From the NCBI RefSeq assembly GCF_000724625.1, contig NZ_CP007139.1:3906001-3970000 (forward strand): a stretch of 64,000 bases of DNA, read 5' to 3'. This stretch comes from Fimbriimonas ginsengisoli Gsoil 348. Lineage in GTDB: Bacteria > Armatimonadota > Fimbriimonadia > Fimbriimonadales > Fimbriimonadaceae. How positions within the stretch are numbered: position 1 is the stretch's first letter; every line of letters starts with the position of its first letter. A program made the position numbers and the translations under genes. Below the pieces are notes generated by a model, which saw only the letters and a list, made by a program, of their open reading frames with translations, did no database searches and had not been told where the DNA came from. This document shows positions 36,076 through 44,613 of this stretch, one piece after another.

Positions 36076-37397
36076 TGGAATACGAGCATTCTGCCATGCG
36101 GATCGCCGACGACGCCTCCATCACGCACGGCCACCAGCCCGCCAAGAACGACGTGCTCCACTGCCCCGGTGAACATTTCTCCTTCGTAGGGACTCCACCC
36201 GCACTTACTGCGGACCATCGAGCGCTCGAAGATGTATTTGCGGTTCGGGTCGATGATGGCGAGATCCGCGTCGGCTCCGACCGTTATTCGCCCCTTATTG
36301 GCGATTCCGTACAAGGCAGCCGGACGTTCGCAGGCCATGCGAACGACGGTTTGAAGGCCAAGGCGGCCTTGGGCTACGAAGGTTAACAGGACGGGCAGCA
36401 GCGTCTGTACTCCCGGCATGCCGCTTGGGCTCTGTGGGTAGGGAAGGGATTTCTCCTCCAGCGTATGGGGGGCATGATCGCTTCCGAAGACGTCGAAGAC
36501 ATCCTCGCCTAGAGCTCGCCAAAGCGCTTCCCGGTGCTCTGCCGATCGAATCGGTGGATTCATTTGGGCAAGGGTTCCGAGCCGCTCGTAGCATTCCGGG
36601 GCGAAAAACCAGAGGTGCTGGGGGGTGACTTCGGCAGTCGTCCCGAGCCTTTGCCGCTTTGCCTCGGCGATCATGGGCGGTTCCTCTAGGGTGGAAACGT
36701 GAAGGATGTGTACGGGGCGGCCGGTTTCTTTGGAGAGTCGGAGGATTCGCTCGGTGGCCAGTCTTGCGCTCTCGGAGTCGCGCAGGAAAGGGTGCTCTCG
36801 GGGGTGGGGAGACTCGCTGAGGAGGGCTTTCCGCTCCCGGTTTCGTGGTTCGTCTTCGGCATGGATCGGGCAGCGCTTGCGACCGCTCATGAGCACACGG
36901 CGCAGATGCTCGTCGTCTCCGACGAGCAACGGACCGGTGGAGGAGCCCATGAAGATCTTGATGCCGGGGGTGCCGGGAAGCTGCTCGTAGGCTGCAAGCT
37001 GGTCGATGTTCTCCGTGGTAGCGCCGACGAAGAACCCGTAGTTACACCAAGCCCGGCCACTCGCCCGCGAAAGTTTGTCTTGAAGGGCGATCGCGTCGGT
37101 CGTGGTTGGGTTTGTGTTGGGCATCTCGAGAATGCCAGTGACGCCGCCAAGGAGGGCAGCGAGGGTTCCGGTCGCCAGATCTTCCTTCTGCTCGAGCCCC
37201 GGCTCGCGAAAGTGCACTTGAGTGTCGATGACGCCGGGCATCACGACGAGACCCTTGGCGTCGATCGTTTCGGCGGCTTCTGCGCCATTCAGATTGCCGA
37301 TTTCGGCGATTTTTCCTTCGCGAATGCCGACGTCGGCTCGCTCGGAGCGCGATGAAGTGGTGACAAGGCCATCGCGAATCACAAGATCGAACGCCAT
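36072..37397 (-). CDS. pyrC: Dihydroorotase/allantoinase-type cyclic amidohydrolase
   Basis: The 441-residue protein is an amidohydrolase: VVMPGVIDTQVHFREPGLEQ, GVTGILEMPNTNP, the Lys in GIKIFMGSSTG, CPIHAEDE, VHILHVST, and VFGSDHAPHTLEEK with the catalytic Asp. It ends GADADLAIIDPNRKYIFERS and KCGWSPYEG. Dihydroorotase closes N-carbamoyl-aspartate in pyrimidine synthesis. In place of the usual His-x-His the first ligand position is Gln (TQVHFREP), a variant I recall from Bacteroidetes-type dihydroorotases. Allantoinase cannot be excluded. CATAAT (37404-37409) lies 6 nt before the ATG without a Shine-Dalgarno, so the operon message may be leaderless. Confidence 0.85.
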   Translation of the reverse strand: MAFDLVIRDGLVTTSSRSERADVGIREGKIAEIGNLNGAEAAETIDAKGLVVMPGVIDTQVHFREPGLEQKEDLATGTLAALLGGVTGILEMPNTNPTTTDAIALQDKLSRASGRAWCNYGFFVGATTENIDQLAAYEQLPGTPGIKIFMGSSTGPLLVGDDEHLRRVLMSGRKRCPIHAEDEPRNRERKALLSESPHPREHPFLRDSESARLATERILRLSKETGRPVHILHVSTLEEPPMIAEAKRQRLGTTAEVTPQHLWFFAPECYERLGTLAQMNPPIRSAEHREALWRALGEDVFDVFGSDHAPHTLEEKSLPYPQSPSGMPGVQTLLPVLLTFVAQGRLGLQTVVRMACERPAALYGIANKGRITVGADADLAIIDPNRKYIFERSMVRSKCGWSPYEGEMFTGAVEHVVLGGLVAVRDGGVVGDPHGRMLVFQ

Positions 37398-37438
37398 AGC
37401 CGGATTATGGTCCCACTTGGCAGCGGCATCTTGCTACG

Positions 37439-39028
37439 TTAGATCGCTGGACCGCGTTTGGCGTAGACGACGTCGGCGATGGCGGCGTTGTCGCCGATTT
37501 TGGCCGCGGGGAGGGTTACGGAGGCGCCGGTGAGGGTTTGGTAGGCTTCGGCGGCCCGAGAGTTGGCCCAGGGGAGAAAGAGGGTGTAGAGCTCGTTGGC
37601 GACGCCACCGACCTGTTTGGCGCGGAGTCGGGCGGATTGCTCAGCGTAGGCGAGCATTAGGAGGTCGGAAAGCGCTCCGGTTGAGATCTGATCGGGGGTC
37701 GGAAGGTCGATTGCCTTACCGGCGAGTTCGCTGATGAACGAATCGCCCGCAGCGGCACCTTCCACTCGGCCGTCCTTGATTCGACGGCGAAGCCGGTCGG
37801 CGATGAAGAGGCGGTTGATCTCGTTGGTCCCCTCGTAAATCCGGCTGACCCGGGCGTCGCGGTAGTGGCGCGCGATGGGGAACTCTTCGGTGAATCCGTA
37901 GCCGCCGTACACTTGGAGCGCTTCGTCCACGATCAGCGATTCGGCCTCGGTGGCAAAGACTTTGCACGCCGAGCACTCGATCGCGTACTCCTCGGCCGCC
38001 TTGCGGTTGCCGTCGACGGTGCCGCCATACTCGTCAAACGCCGAGTCGATGAGCGCGCCCGTTCGGTAGATCATCGATTCCGCAGCGTAAAACCAGGCGG
38101 CCATCATGGCAAATTTCTTTTGGATGAGGCCAAATGTGGAGATCGACTGACCGAACTGTTTGCGGTCGAGGGCGTAGGCGGCGGCCAGACCCATGGCGTC
38201 GCGAGCGGGACCAATAGACATGGAGGCTAGCTTGAACCGGCCGATGTTGAGCGCGTTGAATGCGACGTGGTGACCTTGCCCGACTTGGTGCAGCAGGTTT
38301 TCCTGCGGTACCTCCGCATTCTCCAGCACTAGCCGCGCGGTGGAGGAGCCCTTGAGGCCCATCTTGTGCTCCTCTCGGGAAACGGAGACGCCGGGGAAGT
38401 CTTTTTCGACCAAGAATGCGGAGAACTTGTCCCCGTCGATCTTTGCCAACACCAGGAACAGGTCGGCCCATTTGGCGTTGGATATCCACATCTTCGTGCC
38501 GTTAAGCACGTACTTCCCATCGCGCAGGTCGGCCCGGGTGGTGGCCGAGAGTGCATCGCTTCCACTGTTCGGCTCGGAGAGCGCGTATGCCCCGATCCAT
38601 TCACCGCTGGTCAGGCGGGGGAGGTACTTCGCTTTTTGCTCGTCGGTGCCGAAGAGGGAGAGGCCGACCTGGCTGATTCCGCTTGTGATGCCGTAGGTGA
38701 CCGAAAACGAGCCGTTGAGGCTCATGAATTCGAGGATCCGCGCGGCAAGATTTTTGCCCAGTCCGAGCCCGCCGAATTCGTCTGGACTGTCGACTCCGCA
38801 GAGGCCCAGATCGCCCGCTTGCCGGATCAGGCCGGGCATCAACCCTTCTTCTTGATGGTCGAGCCGTTCGACAAGAGGAAGTACCTCGCCACGGCTGAAC
38901 TCTTCGGCGACCCGAATCATGAGGGCTTCGTCACCCACGAACTGCTCGGGAGTAAAGATGCTGTCCGGGGTAGTCGAGAAAAATGCGCAGCCGGCAGGGG
39001 AAGAGTTATCGATAGTGGAAGACCTCAT
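37439..39028 (-). CDS. Acyl-CoA dehydrogenase
   Basis: The 529-residue protein has the acyl-CoA dehydrogenase architecture: an N-terminal helical domain (DEALMIRVAEEFSRGEVLPL), the middle beta domain with YALSEPNSGSDALSATTRA and TKMWISNAKWADLFLVLAKI, and a C-terminal helical domain with RKQFGQSISTFGLIQKKFA, LQVYGGYGFTEEFPIAR and RIYEGTNEINRLFI, whose Glu is the usual catalytic base. A C-terminal extension of about 110 residues after that, with EQSARLRAKQVGG, resembles the VLCAD-like or FadE branch. It oxidises fatty acyl-CoA to enoyl-CoA with FAD. GAGGA and TACAAT lie upstream of the ATG. No electron-transfer flavoprotein genes are nearby. Confidence 0.93.
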   Translation of the reverse strand: MRSSTIDNSSPAGCAFFSTTPDSIFTPEQFVGDEALMIRVAEEFSRGEVLPLVERLDHQEEGLMPGLIRQAGDLGLCGVDSPDEFGGLGLGKNLAARILEFMSLNGSFSVTYGITSGISQVGLSLFGTDEQKAKYLPRLTSGEWIGAYALSEPNSGSDALSATTRADLRDGKYVLNGTKMWISNAKWADLFLVLAKIDGDKFSAFLVEKDFPGVSVSREEHKMGLKGSSTARLVLENAEVPQENLLHQVGQGHHVAFNALNIGRFKLASMSIGPARDAMGLAAAYALDRKQFGQSISTFGLIQKKFAMMAAWFYAAESMIYRTGALIDSAFDEYGGTVDGNRKAAEEYAIECSACKVFATEAESLIVDEALQVYGGYGFTEEFPIARHYRDARVSRIYEGTNEINRLFIADRLRRRIKDGRVEGAAAGDSFISELAGKAIDLPTPDQISTGALSDLLMLAYAEQSARLRAKQVGGVANELYTLFLPWANSRAAEAYQTLTGASVTLPAAKIGDNAAIADVVYAKRGPAI

Positions 39029-39081
39029 TGTCGCTGGTCCTCATTGTATCTTTTCGCGTCCCCGCTCTACGGAAGTTAACG

Positions 39082-39465
39082 CTACTTGAAGGTGATCGCG
39101 ATCACGTGGATGGAGGTCTTGCCAGCTTCCGGCGCGGCGGTCACCGTCACTGAGTTTCCCTTCGGCGAGCTTCCCATGATCCCACCCATTCCTTTTTGGG
39201 CGTTCTGAAGCTTGCCTCGATAGAATGCGAGCACCTTGTCGGGAGCATCGGCGGTGGTCATGATGAGCTCGTAGCGACTCTCTTTGTCCGTCTCCTTTAC
39301 GTTGCTTTTTCCGTCGGGGGCGTCGGAGCTTGGGTAGAGCGGGACGTCCGCTTTGGCGGCCATCTCCGTCGGAGTCATAAACTTGCCCTCCAACTCGGGC
39401 TTCGCCTCAGGAGCCCGCGAGCATCCGGCTGCTAGAATCAGGGCAGAGCCAAGGACAAGGTGCAA
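39082..39465 (-). CDS. Putative lipoprotein
   Basis: I place the start at the TTG at 39465, because GAGAGG with a TGAAA spacer precedes it and the protein then begins M-HLVLGSALILAAGC, a classical lipobox (L-A-A-G-C). GTG 39471 and TTG 39501 are alternatives. The mature part of about 110 residues has VPLYPSSDAPDG, SRYELIMTTADAPDKVLAFYRGKL, similar to small secreted proteins whose domain predicts a residual pressure on a helix ending in YR-KL, and a Gly-rich loop (KGMGGIMGSSPKG). The C-terminus is a beta strand (SIHVIAITFK). Function is unknown. Confidence 0.75.
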   Translation of the reverse strand: MHLVLGSALILAAGCSRAPEAKPELEGKFMTPTEMAAKADVPLYPSSDAPDGKSNVKETDKESRYELIMTTADAPDKVLAFYRGKLQNAQKGMGGIMGSSPKGNSVTVTAAPEAGKTSIHVIAITFK

Positions 39466-39551
39466 TTTCACCTCTCGATGGTAGCACTGACGTCTGCGCA
39501 ACTATCCGCTCCTTCCAGGGAGAGGACCGGGCGACGTAATGGACCTCTTCA

Positions 39552-40238
39552 ATGTTGGAAGAACACTCAATCTCCAGCCTCGCCCTGAGGGGGACGCGTC
39601 GGGTTTGGGTCCGCCGTTCGGTCGGTGACGAAACTCGGCGCTGCTGCATCTTCTTAGATGGGGAACTCTATCTAGAGCGGGTCAAGGCATCGGAAGTGAT
39701 TGATGGTAGTTGCTTCCCATCTATCACTTGCGTGTACCTCTCGTACGGCGACGCGACTGAGCGGCATATCGACTTCACCTGCAACTTGGATTTTTCCGAC
39801 TTTCTCATCTCCGAGCTATTGCCGTCGGTTGAGGACTTGGCCGGTCCCCACCTGGAAACCTTCTTATGCGGCCTCAGCCTCAGCGGCTTGGCGGCGGCGT
39901 ACACCGTCTTATCGAAGCCGGGCCGTTTTTCCGGAGCTCTATGCCAGTCGCCCTCGGCATGGTGGAGAGACGAATGGTTAGCGGAGAACTGCGGATCTAT
40001 GGGAGAGTCCCGCCTCTGGATTAGCGTCGGAACGGAAGAGGTCCAGGAGAACGTGGCGCACGGCCCGTCGGACCTCTTCCAGAAGGTGAGTCAGATCGAG
40101 TCGTGCCGCCGACTTGCGGATGCCCTACGGAACGGTGGATCCCGGGTGGCCTTTAACGTATTTGAGGGTGGGCACGATCCAGCATGTTGGGCAACCGAGC
40201 TACCTTCGGGATTACGCTGGCTTCTGAGTCAGGCGTAG
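39552..40238 (+). CDS. Alpha/beta-hydrolase esterase (enterochelin-esterase-like)
   Basis: The 228-residue cytosolic protein has the esterase-D/enterochelin-esterase pattern: RRVWVRRSV, CIFLDGELYLERV, the nucleophile elbow CGLSLSGLAAAY (Ser near 109), QSPSAWWRDEW, RLWISVGTEEVQ and a C-terminal FEGGHDPACW carrying the likely catalytic His. There is no signal peptide. The substrate cannot be deduced. It converges with the ferredoxin gene, leaving only 6 bp between the stop codons. Confidence 0.85.
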   Translation: MLEEHSISSLALRGTRRVWVRRSVGDETRRCCIFLDGELYLERVKASEVIDGSCFPSITCVYLSYGDATERHIDFTCNLDFSDFLISELLPSVEDLAGPHLETFLCGLSLSGLAAAYTVLSKPGRFSGALCQSPSAWWRDEWLAENCGSMGESRLWISVGTEEVQENVAHGPSDLFQKVSQIESCRRLADALRNGGSRVAFNVFEGGHDPACWATELPSGLRWLLSQA

Positions 40239-40244
40239 CTTGCC

Positions 40245-40568
40245 TTATGGTTCTGGGGTGGGGCCGGGTTCCCAGCCTTGCTCGCTGGCTCGCATGAGGA
40301 CTTCGACTTTCATGTCGCGGTCGACTCGGATTTGACAGGAAAGGCGGAACTGGCCGAGGACGCCGTCTTCTTCAAGGGAGGCGCGCTCCTTCTCGCCCTG
40401 CGGCGGCTCTTCCGATTCGAACTTGACTCGGCAGGTGGTACACCTTGCCTCGCCACCGCAGCGATGGCTAACGTCGACGCCATTCCCCTCAAGGGCGAGG
40501 ACGAGCTTCGTCCCCTCCTCGACTTCGAACGGCGGGAAACCTTTGGCTTGGATGGTGTGGGTGGCCAT
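40245..40568 (-). CDS. [2Fe-2S] ferredoxin
   Basis: The 107-residue protein begins at the ATG at 40568 (MATHTIQAKGFPPFEVEEG). It has the plant-type/adrenodoxin-like cluster pattern CGGEARCTTC (C-x5-C-x2-C) followed by a fourth Cys in FRLSCQIRV. This is an electron carrier for oxygenases or other redox enzymes; the partner is not identifiable here. The C-terminal tail MRASEQGWEPGPTPEP is hydrophilic. A 64-bp divergent promoter region separates it from the M20 peptidase. Confidence 0.92.
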   Translation of the reverse strand: MATHTIQAKGFPPFEVEEGTKLVLALEGNGVDVSHRCGGEARCTTCRVKFESEEPPQGEKERASLEEDGVLGQFRLSCQIRVDRDMKVEVLMRASEQGWEPGPTPEP

Positions 40569-40632
40569 GATGTTTTGGGGACTGGGAGCTTTTACCCGAA
40601 TAGCGGGTCTGTTCTCCCGGTAGATTAGCCTT

Positions 40633-41766
40633 GTGATCAATGAAGCACGATTGGCCGAGCTATTCCTCGACCTGATCCGGATCAACGCCCCCGCATTGGA
40701 AGAGCGAGAGGTCGTCGCATGGACCAAGCGGTACCTCGAGGAGATGGGGCTCGAGGTTCACGAGGATCGGGCAGGAGAGAAAATCGACGGCAACGCCAAT
40801 AACATCATCGCCTGGCTAAGGGGCAATCGTCCTAACGCGCCTCGTATCTTTTTGTCCGCCCACTTCGACACGGTAGAACCGACCGCCGGTCTCATCGTGG
40901 CGGAACAGGACGGCGTCTTTTACTCCGCGTCCGACACGATTCTTGGAGCCGACGACAAGGGGGGAATGGCCCCCGCGATCGAGGCGGTCCGGGCGCTTAT
41001 GGAGAGCGGCGAGTCGCATGGCGATATCTGCCTCCTCTTTACGGTGGCCGAGGAGATCGGTCTAAAAGGGGCGGTCGCGGTCGACTTGGAGGAACTCAAT
41101 CTGGACTTCGGCTACGTGCTCGATACAGGCCCTCCAGTCGGCTCTTTCGTCAACCGAACCGCAACTCACGACAAGCTCGACGTGACGATTTTTGGCAAAC
41201 CCGCCCACTCGGGGAAGGATCCGGAAAACGGGATTAATGCCATTCAAGTGGCGGCGTCAGCGATCTCCGGCATGCGGTTGGGACGAATTGGGCCGGAAAC
41301 TACCGCCAATTTGGGAGTCATCGAAGGGGGAACCGCCGTAAATGTGGTTTGTCCGTGCGTGAAGATCCGTGGGGAGGCCCGCAGTACCAGCGTCGAGGAG
41401 CTCGATGCCCAGGTCGGACACATGATCGACCGGTTCGAGTCGGCGGCGAGGGAATGGGGGACGACGGTATCGATCGATCATCATCGACATTACGTGAGCT
41501 TTCAGGTTGCGGAGAACGAGCCGGTGGTGCGGATTGCCCGCGAAGCCAGCCTCGCGCTTGGTTTGGAACCTACCTTGCGAACCACCTTGGGTGGGAGCGA
41601 CGCGAACATCTACAACGCGCGGGGCGTTCCCGCCATCGTCGTGGCAACCGGCATGGACAAGATCCACACGCACGAGGAGCGAATCTCCCGCAAAGACCTT
41701 GTAGATACGGCAAGACTGACGCTAGAGATTCTTCGTGCAGCGGCCCGCACCGAAAGGGGTGCGTAA
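40633..41766 (+). CDS. M20-family metallopeptidase (peptidase T-like)
   Basis: The 377-residue protein has all M20 zinc-binding elements: SAHFDTVEP (His and Asp), GADDKGGMAPAIEAV (bridging Asp), FTVAEEIGLKGA (catalytic Glu-Glu), LDTGPPVGS (Asp) and a C-terminal HTHEERISRKDL (His). The dimerisation insert includes GKPAHSGKDPENGINAIQVA. It resembles the tripeptidase T/PepT-2 branch and should release N-terminal residues from short peptides. The GTG start has no Shine-Dalgarno, but TAGATT lies 6 nt upstream (40621-40626), again suggesting a leaderless message. Confidence 0.92.
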   Translation: MINEARLAELFLDLIRINAPALEEREVVAWTKRYLEEMGLEVHEDRAGEKIDGNANNIIAWLRGNRPNAPRIFLSAHFDTVEPTAGLIVAEQDGVFYSASDTILGADDKGGMAPAIEAVRALMESGESHGDICLLFTVAEEIGLKGAVAVDLEELNLDFGYVLDTGPPVGSFVNRTATHDKLDVTIFGKPAHSGKDPENGINAIQVAASAISGMRLGRIGPETTANLGVIEGGTAVNVVCPCVKIRGEARSTSVEELDAQVGHMIDRFESAAREWGTTVSIDHHRHYVSFQVAENEPVVRIAREASLALGLEPTLRTTLGGSDANIYNARGVPAIVVATGMDKIHTHEERISRKDLVDTARLTLEILRAAARTERGA

Positions 41767-41862
41767 CGCGTCTCTTTTCGCGAGTGCATCCAAGGTGCTA
41801 TCTTTGGGGGTGCTACGCGAATGGCGGACTCAAAAGGCCGCCAACGTCATGGAGGATATCGA

Positions 41863-42369
41863 ATGAAACGAACAATCACGATGATGCTCGGTACGGCGCT
41901 ACTTCTTGGAGTCGCCTCGTCTGCCCTCGCTCAAGACAACAAGCCGTCCGGTATTTCGCTACGCGCCGGTCTGTTTCTGCCCACGGATCGCGGCGCTCGC
42001 GATGTGTCGGACTCCTGGTTTGCCGGAGGTATCGACTACAAGATCAAGGATATGGGGGACATGAACGGCAACAGCTCGCTCGGTCTTTCCCTCGACTTCA
42101 CCGGCAAAGGTGGATTCCGCACGGTGCCGCTACTGTTGAACTACATCGTTCACCGCGACCAGCTTTACTTCTTCGGGGGAGCCGGGATCAGCTTCTCTCG
42201 CTTCGCCTCCGGCGGCGGTTCGGAGGACAAGACGGAGTTCGCCTACCAGGCGGGCGCGGGCTACGAATTCCAGAAGGGGCAAACCCCTCTCTTCTTCGAA
42301 GCGAAGTTCATGGGGAACGGCCGCAGCGCTCTGAACGGCTTCGGCTTCTTTATCGGCGCACGCCTGTAA
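41863..42369 (+). CDS. Small secreted outer-membrane beta-barrel-like protein (paralogue B)
   Basis: The 168-residue protein starts at the ATG at 41863 behind GGAGG (41851-41855). The signal peptide is MKRTITMMLGTALLLGVASS with cleavage near ALA-Q. The mature chain, PSGISLRAGLFLPTDRGARD, WFAGGIDYKIKD and LNGFGFFIGARL, mirrors paralogue A at 8187-8702 segment by segment over most of its length, although the genes are 33 kb apart. Alternating strands and a final ARL suggest an eight-stranded barrel. The function is unknown. Confidence 0.85.
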   Translation: MKRTITMMLGTALLLGVASSALAQDNKPSGISLRAGLFLPTDRGARDVSDSWFAGGIDYKIKDMGDMNGNSSLGLSLDFTGKGGFRTVPLLLNYIVHRDQLYFFGGAGISFSRFASGGGSEDKTEFAYQAGAGYEFQKGQTPLFFEAKFMGNGRSALNGFGFFIGARL

Positions 42370-42384
42370 ACGGCTCTGGAAGGA

Positions 42385-42409
42385 CCTCTCCCTCGCAACG
42401 GGGGAGAGG
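42385..42409. terminator. CCTCTCCC hairpin after barrel paralogue B
   Basis: CCTCTCCC (42385-42392) pairs with GGGAGAGG (42402-42409) around a 9-nt loop, 15 bp after the stop codon. The same pyrimidine/purine motif forms the hairpin at 53-99. No T-run follows. The rest of the 148-bp gap to the sigma gene shows nothing else. Confidence 0.6.
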
Positions 42410-42517
42410 CCGAGCCCGTCTTTCGTTCACGGGCGGAGGGGCCATTGTGCCCACCGGCTATGTTGCGCCATTGGCCAGTGAACCTTTACCGTTTCGATCC
42501 GTTAAAGCCCATTACCT

Positions 42518-43135
42518 ATGGAGCTTACGGTCCGAGCAACCCGAGCAAGCATGACGGATCCGCGTGAGAGCACGGAGCGGTCGCTTGTAGACCGATGCCG
42601 GAAGCAAGACCTTGAGGCGTTTGGCAAGTTAGTCGACGCGTACCAGAACCGGGTTTTCGGCTTTGTACGACGGATGGTTCCGAACCCCGATGAGGCGGCC
42701 GACGTCACGCAGGAAGTGTTCATCCGCGCTTTTCAGAACTTCGCGCGTTTCGATGGACGCTCGTCGGTACGGACTTGGCTGTTTCGAATAGCCCACAACC
42801 TTTGCATCGATCGAGCCCGTAAGGGCCATCGAGCGCCGGTTGAAGTCGGTTTGGTAGATCCGACGGAAGGCGAGGAGATCGAGGTTTCCGACAGCCGGTG
42901 GCAGCCGGACCAGATCGCGTTGGACGAGGAACTCATGACGGTCGTCGAGTCGGCGATTATGTCGATGAGCGAAAAACTTAGGAGCGTGCTTTTGCTGCAC
43001 GATAGAGAAGATATGGCCTACGAGGAGATCGCCGACATGCTGAATCTCCCGGTGGGTACGGTGAAGAGCCGGCTGTTCCTCGCGCGCTCGCACTTGCAGA
43101 GTGCCTTGCGGAAGTATTCGGAGGAAGAGGCGTGA
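42518..43135 (+). CDS. ECF RNA polymerase sigma factor (SigE/RpoE-like)
   Basis: The 205-residue protein has sigma region 2 (AFGKLVDAYQNRVFGFVRRM, DEAADVTQEVFIRAFQNFARF, RTWLFRIAHNLCIDRARK) and region 4 (LRSVLLLHDREDMAYEEIADMLNLPVGTVKSRLFLARSHLQ), the RpoE-type ECF layout. The ATG at 42518 is the first; an internal ATG at 42551 (MTDPREST) begins nearer the conserved part and is equally likely. The next genes are an anti-sigma-like membrane protein and an RseB-like protein, so it probably controls an envelope-stress regulon that may include the penicillin-binding proteins downstream. Confidence 0.95.
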   Translation: MELTVRATRASMTDPRESTERSLVDRCRKQDLEAFGKLVDAYQNRVFGFVRRMVPNPDEAADVTQEVFIRAFQNFARFDGRSSVRTWLFRIAHNLCIDRARKGHRAPVEVGLVDPTEGEEIEVSDSRWQPDQIALDEELMTVVESAIMSMSEKLRSVLLLHDREDMAYEEIADMLNLPVGTVKSRLFLARSHLQSALRKYSEEEA

Positions 43136-43155
43136 GATTTAAGAAAGGCGACGAA

Positions 43156-43605
43156 ATGAACCGAGACGAAAAGCATCTAATGGACGACCGCCTTCAGAGC
43201 GCAGCCCAGCAGGCGATGCGCTCGGTGGTCAAAGGGTTGCCGGAAGAGACGGTGAGCATGACCTGGAGAAGCGAGCTTAACGAGCGGCTTCTCGCGGAGA
43301 GTGCTCAGCGCGCTCGCCGGCCGCGCGTTGCTTGGTACATGCGTCCCGCGCTCGGGCTCGGGCTTGCAGGAGCCTTGGCGGTTGCGGTGTTGTTACGGGG
43401 TCCGGGGGTTTCTCCGACGGTGTCTCCCAACAATCTGTCTTCTTCGGGAAGGCTCGAGGCCGAACTGGTGAGCACGCACCGCCAGGCCAGCTTTGCGATG
43501 GACGTTGCTGGGGTTGGAGTTAATCCGACGGAGGTTTCTTACGATTCGACGCCGGTTCAACGAAGCTCTTCGGGCTGGACCGAGGAAGACCTAGACACTT
43601 TATGA
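43156..43605 (+). CDS. Putative membrane anti-sigma factor
   Basis: The 149-residue protein begins at the ATG at 43156, with AAAGGCG about 8 nt upstream; an upstream GTG at 43132 (overlapping the sigma stop) is possible. A hydrophilic N-terminal cytosolic part (about 1-55) precedes one transmembrane helix (PALGLGLAGALAVAVLL, near 60-80) and a periplasmic tail (STHRQASFAMDVAGVG). No His-x3-Cys-x2-Cys zinc anti-sigma motif is seen. Anti-sigma identity is inferred from position between an ECF sigma gene and an RseB-like gene. Its stop overlaps the next start by 4 bp (ATGA). Confidence 0.7.
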   Translation: MNRDEKHLMDDRLQSAAQQAMRSVVKGLPEETVSMTWRSELNERLLAESAQRARRPRVAWYMRPALGLGLAGALAVAVLLRGPGVSPTVSPNNLSSSGRLEAELVSTHRQASFAMDVAGVGVNPTEVSYDSTPVQRSSSGWTEEDLDTL

Positions 43606-44585
43606 GTCGCCGAGCCTTTGTTCTTTGCGGGGTGACCCCCGGTCTTTGCCTCACCATGGCGGCGGCCATGGCGCAAGGCCCGGGAGGGGCGGCAATCCAG
43701 GGGCCGCCGATCCTTCGGAAGGCGATCAGCGCGTCGGAGAATCTTCGTTACATCGGGACGCGGACGGTCGAGTTTCGCCGCAACGGCGATACCAAGCAGC
43801 ATACGGAGACGATCACGCGCGAGGGGCGTAGGCTCCGGATCGATTTTCCGGAGGGAAGCCCGTTGGCCGGGCAAGTTATCGTTGAGAACGGCTTCGAACG
43901 CCGGCACTACTTCCCCGAAAAGAACGAGATCCATGTCTCCCCGCCGCGTCGCGAAGAGGTTCTCGGCCGATTGGGCCGGATGATGTCGCACGGCAACCGC
44001 TTTTCGTTCGTCGTGGCCGCCGGCCAACCGGTGGCCGGGATTCGAACAGAGCAGGTGGTGGTTTCCGATCGAGCCGGCAATGTGCTCCAGCGGCTCTACA
44101 TCGATCCCGAGTCGGGCCTCATCTTGAAGCGTTCCCTTTTCGATCCGGTGGGAACGCCGGTAGGAGGGTTCGAATACACCCGGATCGATTTAGACCCGCG
44201 CATCGACCCACGTGTTTTCCGCCTCTTCCGTCGCGGGGCAACGTTCGTTACGCCGTTCAACTTGCTGGAGCGGCTCGCCCGTGAGCACGGATTCCCGGCG
44301 ATTGCGCTTCCCGCTTCCTCGATGTTCCGGTTGGAGGGGTCTCAAGTTCACAAGATCGAGGGGAACGAGGTGCTGATTCAGAACTACGCCTCCCGCGACG
44401 GCGTGCATCTGACGTTGTTCCAACTGAAAACGAACGTTAGTCCGGACAAAATGCGGGAGTTCGCCCGGAAGCAAAATCTCCATTCGCTTTCCTGGTACGC
44501 GCAGGGAAATACGTTCGTTCTTATCGGAAATGTGGACGAAGCGACCCTCAATCGGATCGCTCGGCCCCTCATGGGTGGAACTTAG
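43602..44585 (+). CDS. MucB/RseB-like sigma regulatory protein
   Basis: The 327-residue protein has a signal peptide (FVLCGVTPGLCLTMAAAMAQ). The large N-terminal domain resembles LolA/RseB: ISASENLRYIGTRTVEFR, ETITREGRRLRIDFPEG, VIVENGFERRHYFPEKNEIH and RTEQVVVSDRAGNVLQRLYIDPESGLILKRSLFD. It ends with a C-terminal domain HLTLFQLKTNVSPD. In E. coli RseB binds the anti-sigma factor RseA and senses mislocalised lipopolysaccharide or lipoprotein. Here it is translationally coupled to the presumed anti-sigma gene (ATGA overlap at 43602-43605). Confidence 0.87.
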   Translation: MSRRAFVLCGVTPGLCLTMAAAMAQGPGGAAIQGPPILRKAISASENLRYIGTRTVEFRRNGDTKQHTETITREGRRLRIDFPEGSPLAGQVIVENGFERRHYFPEKNEIHVSPPRREEVLGRLGRMMSHGNRFSFVVAAGQPVAGIRTEQVVVSDRAGNVLQRLYIDPESGLILKRSLFDPVGTPVGGFEYTRIDLDPRIDPRVFRLFRRGATFVTPFNLLERLAREHGFPAIALPASSMFRLEGSQVHKIEGNEVLIQNYASRDGVHLTLFQLKTNVSPDKMREFARKQNLHSLSWYAQGNTFVLIGNVDEATLNRIARPLMGGT

Positions 44586-44608
44586 CCCTAGGTCGGCTAA
44601 GTTATAAT
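44581..44608 (+). promoter_or_regulatory. -10 element of the PBP1A gene with preceding small hairpin
   Basis: TATAAT (44603-44608) ends only 5 nt before the GTG start at 44614, so transcription should begin at or within one or two bases of the start codon (leaderless). A stem CTTAGCC (44581-44587)/GGCTAAG (44595-44601) covers the spacer and the preceding stop codon. The -35 is weak. Confidence 0.6.
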
Positions 44609-44613
44609 CCTAC

